Of a DNA stretch of 64,000 bases, positions 63,263 to 64,000 are shown one piece after another (positions within the stretch are counted from its first letter, which is position 1; every line of letters starts with the position of its first letter). The translations under genes were made by a program, and so were the position numbers. This DNA is from JAQWBS01 sp047975765 (GTDB taxonomy: Bacteria; Pseudomonadota; Alphaproteobacteria; RF32; CAG-239): NCBI GenBank assembly GCA_047975765.1, contig JBKEEF010000012.1, positions 1 through 64,000 of the forward strand, in the 5' to 3' direction. The notes under the pieces are model-generated. The model had not been told where the DNA came from. It saw only the letters and a list, made by a program, of their open reading frames with translations, and did not search any database.

Positions 63263-63684
63263 TTTTTTTCTGCAGCTAAAATTTCTTGAACGCCACAATA
63301 TTGCTGCCTAAAGTTTTCTGCTATCACCCAAAAATTAGAAAATAATTCCTCCACTTTTTCTTGTGTAAGTATTGCCTTTTCATCTTTTTCAGAATCAAGC
63401 ACCCCTTCCCAATCCAAAATGCCGGCAATTGCCAAACCAAGAATCAGTTGCTGATCAGCATAAGCCTCCCTCTTTATTGGGTTTTCCAAATCCGGTAAAT
63501 TTTTATCAACTTGTCCAACAGCTTTTGCTGCTTTATACAAATTTGCCATATCCGCAATCTTTCCATTCATAAAAGCTTTGGCTTCATAAAAAACAGCTGA
63601 AGTACATGGTTTGACAAAAACCTTCACGCCATAGCCAAGATCCAACCAATAAGGTTCTTTCTGAATTTTTAGTTTAATCATCAA
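63145..63684 (-). CDS. Phage tail assembly chaperone (GpG-like, zero frame)
   Basis: 179 residues. The N-terminal IKLKIQKEPYWLDLGYGVKV and ILGLAIAGILDWEGVLD near 82-98 fit tail assembly chaperones that sit between the tail tube and tape measure genes. From residue 142 the tail is Thr/Ser/Lys-rich low complexity (the dual-coded region). The zero-frame product is the short form; the -1 form adds the Cys-rich extension. It overlaps the tail-tube stop by four bases. Tape measure lies downstream beyond the AbiE insertion. Confidence 0.85.
   Translation of the reverse strand: MMIKLKIQKEPYWLDLGYGVKVFVKPCTSAVFYEAKAFMNGKIADMANLYKAAKAVGQVDKNLPDLENPIKREAYADQQLILGLAIAGILDWEGVLDSEKDEKAILTQEKVEELFSNFWVIAENFRQQYCGVQEILAAEKNASTSVLDGTLVTEEATVKDVEKKGSSAHSQSAIITQQR
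63262..63268 (-). promoter_or_regulatory. Slippery heptamer A AAA AAC for -1 frameshifting
   Basis: Read on the minus strand in the zero frame as GAA AAA AAC, the heptamer A AAA AAC lies at 63268-63262 and is a canonical -1 slippage site. Both frames remain open around it for a long overlap (63145-63261). Confidence 0.8.
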
Positions 63685-64000
63685 TAATTCTCCACATCAT
63701 TCACTAAGGTTACTGTCATCATTTTGCTAATGGCTCCATCTTTTGCTCCCTGAAAATCATAAGAGCATTCAATTCCTCCCGGGCCATTGATTGAACGTTT
63801 TGGTTTTGGCAAATAAACCTCATGACAAGTTAAAATAAGTTTTTGTTTATCACTCAAGACATAGCCCATTTCTAAATCAACAGGTTCTCCACTACGGGCA
63901 TTAGTCATCAAAATATTATCACCATATCTCGCAGCAATATTGCCGGAAAGAGAAGCAACCCCCAAATCAATCGCCTCAACTTTGCCATCATTACGAATAG
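63681..64000 (-). CDS. Phage tail tube-like protein, partial (5' end outside window)
   Basis: At least 106 codons open to the right edge, no start in the window; the frame reads on upstream as RNDGKVEAIDLGVASLSG. Blocks SGEPVDLEMGYVLSDKQK and LTCHEVYLPKPKRSINGPGG fit a strand-rich tail-tube subunit, consistent with its place before the tail chaperone. Its stop overlaps the chaperone start by four bases. Confidence 0.7.
   Translation of the reverse strand, partial: IRNDGKVEAIDLGVASLSGNIAARYGDNILMTNARSGEPVDLEMGYVLSDKQKLILTCHEVYLPKPKRSINGPGGIECSYDFQGAKDGAISKMMTVTLVNDVENY

Overview
This window comes from an AT-rich Gram-negative bacterium. The Gram-negative call rests on an autotransporter with a C-terminal beta-barrel, a chaperone-usher fimbrial cluster, lipoprotein and Sec signal peptides, and an extracytoplasmic sigma factor next to a Spy/CpxP-like periplasmic protein. 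Gene style and content fit a host-associated, probably gut-dwelling alphaproteobacterium, but there is no rRNA or other decisive marker here, so that placement is inference.

Layout. 1-2609 (minus): N-terminal 869 codons of a very large secreted repeat protein running off the left edge. 2866-5311 (plus): a tightly coupled three-gene unit (degenerate histidine phosphatase, PhnP-like metallo-hydrolase, MFS transporter). 5298-8100: ugd, tRNA-Gln and small membrane proteins, two of which look like paralogues. 8429-11170: a classical autotransporter. 11182-15868 (minus): hexose-phosphate mutarotase, a DUF1266/DUF3137/LemA unit, a small-molecule kinase and a cold-shock protein. 16210-25755 (plus): malic enzyme, a flavoprotein, a diaminopentanoate-dehydrogenase-like enzyme, YgiD, and a basic amino acid decarboxylase with two antiporters (an acid-resistance type system). 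25788-28140 (minus): glmS with a hexapeptide acyltransferase. 28572-33337 (plus): fimbrial operon of two DUF4402 pilins, a chaperone and an usher interrupted by two frameshifts. 33341-38719: small membrane proteins, uvrA, a GNAT acetyltransferase and an HTH gene preceded by an RNA with attenuator geometry. 38785-40089 (minus): ECF sigma unit. 40156-47538 (minus): seven-gene surface-glycan operon with three RgpF-type proteins and three sugar-nucleotide epimerases; Ugd may feed it UDP-glucuronate. 47621-53755: a DNA-hypermodification-family protein, small lipoprotein, tRNA-Thr, kinase, AspT-type transporter behind a Fur-box-like palindrome, and three orphan genes. 54522-64000 (minus): phage tail module running off the right edge, with an AbiE toxin-antitoxin cassette inserted and a truncated tail-tip gene at its end.

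The most interesting items are: the putative attenuator RNA at 38.2-38.46 kb; the chromosomal homologue of thymidine-hypermodification enzymes at 47.6 kb; the AbiE cassette with its own promoter and terminator inside a phage tail operon; a canonical -1 frameshift signal in the tail chaperone gene that produces a Cys-rich extension; the twice-broken usher gene, where both breaks are at the same nine-base sequence; and the in-frame ten-unit repeat of the left-edge surface protein. I found no CRISPR array, intact insertion sequence or rRNA gene.
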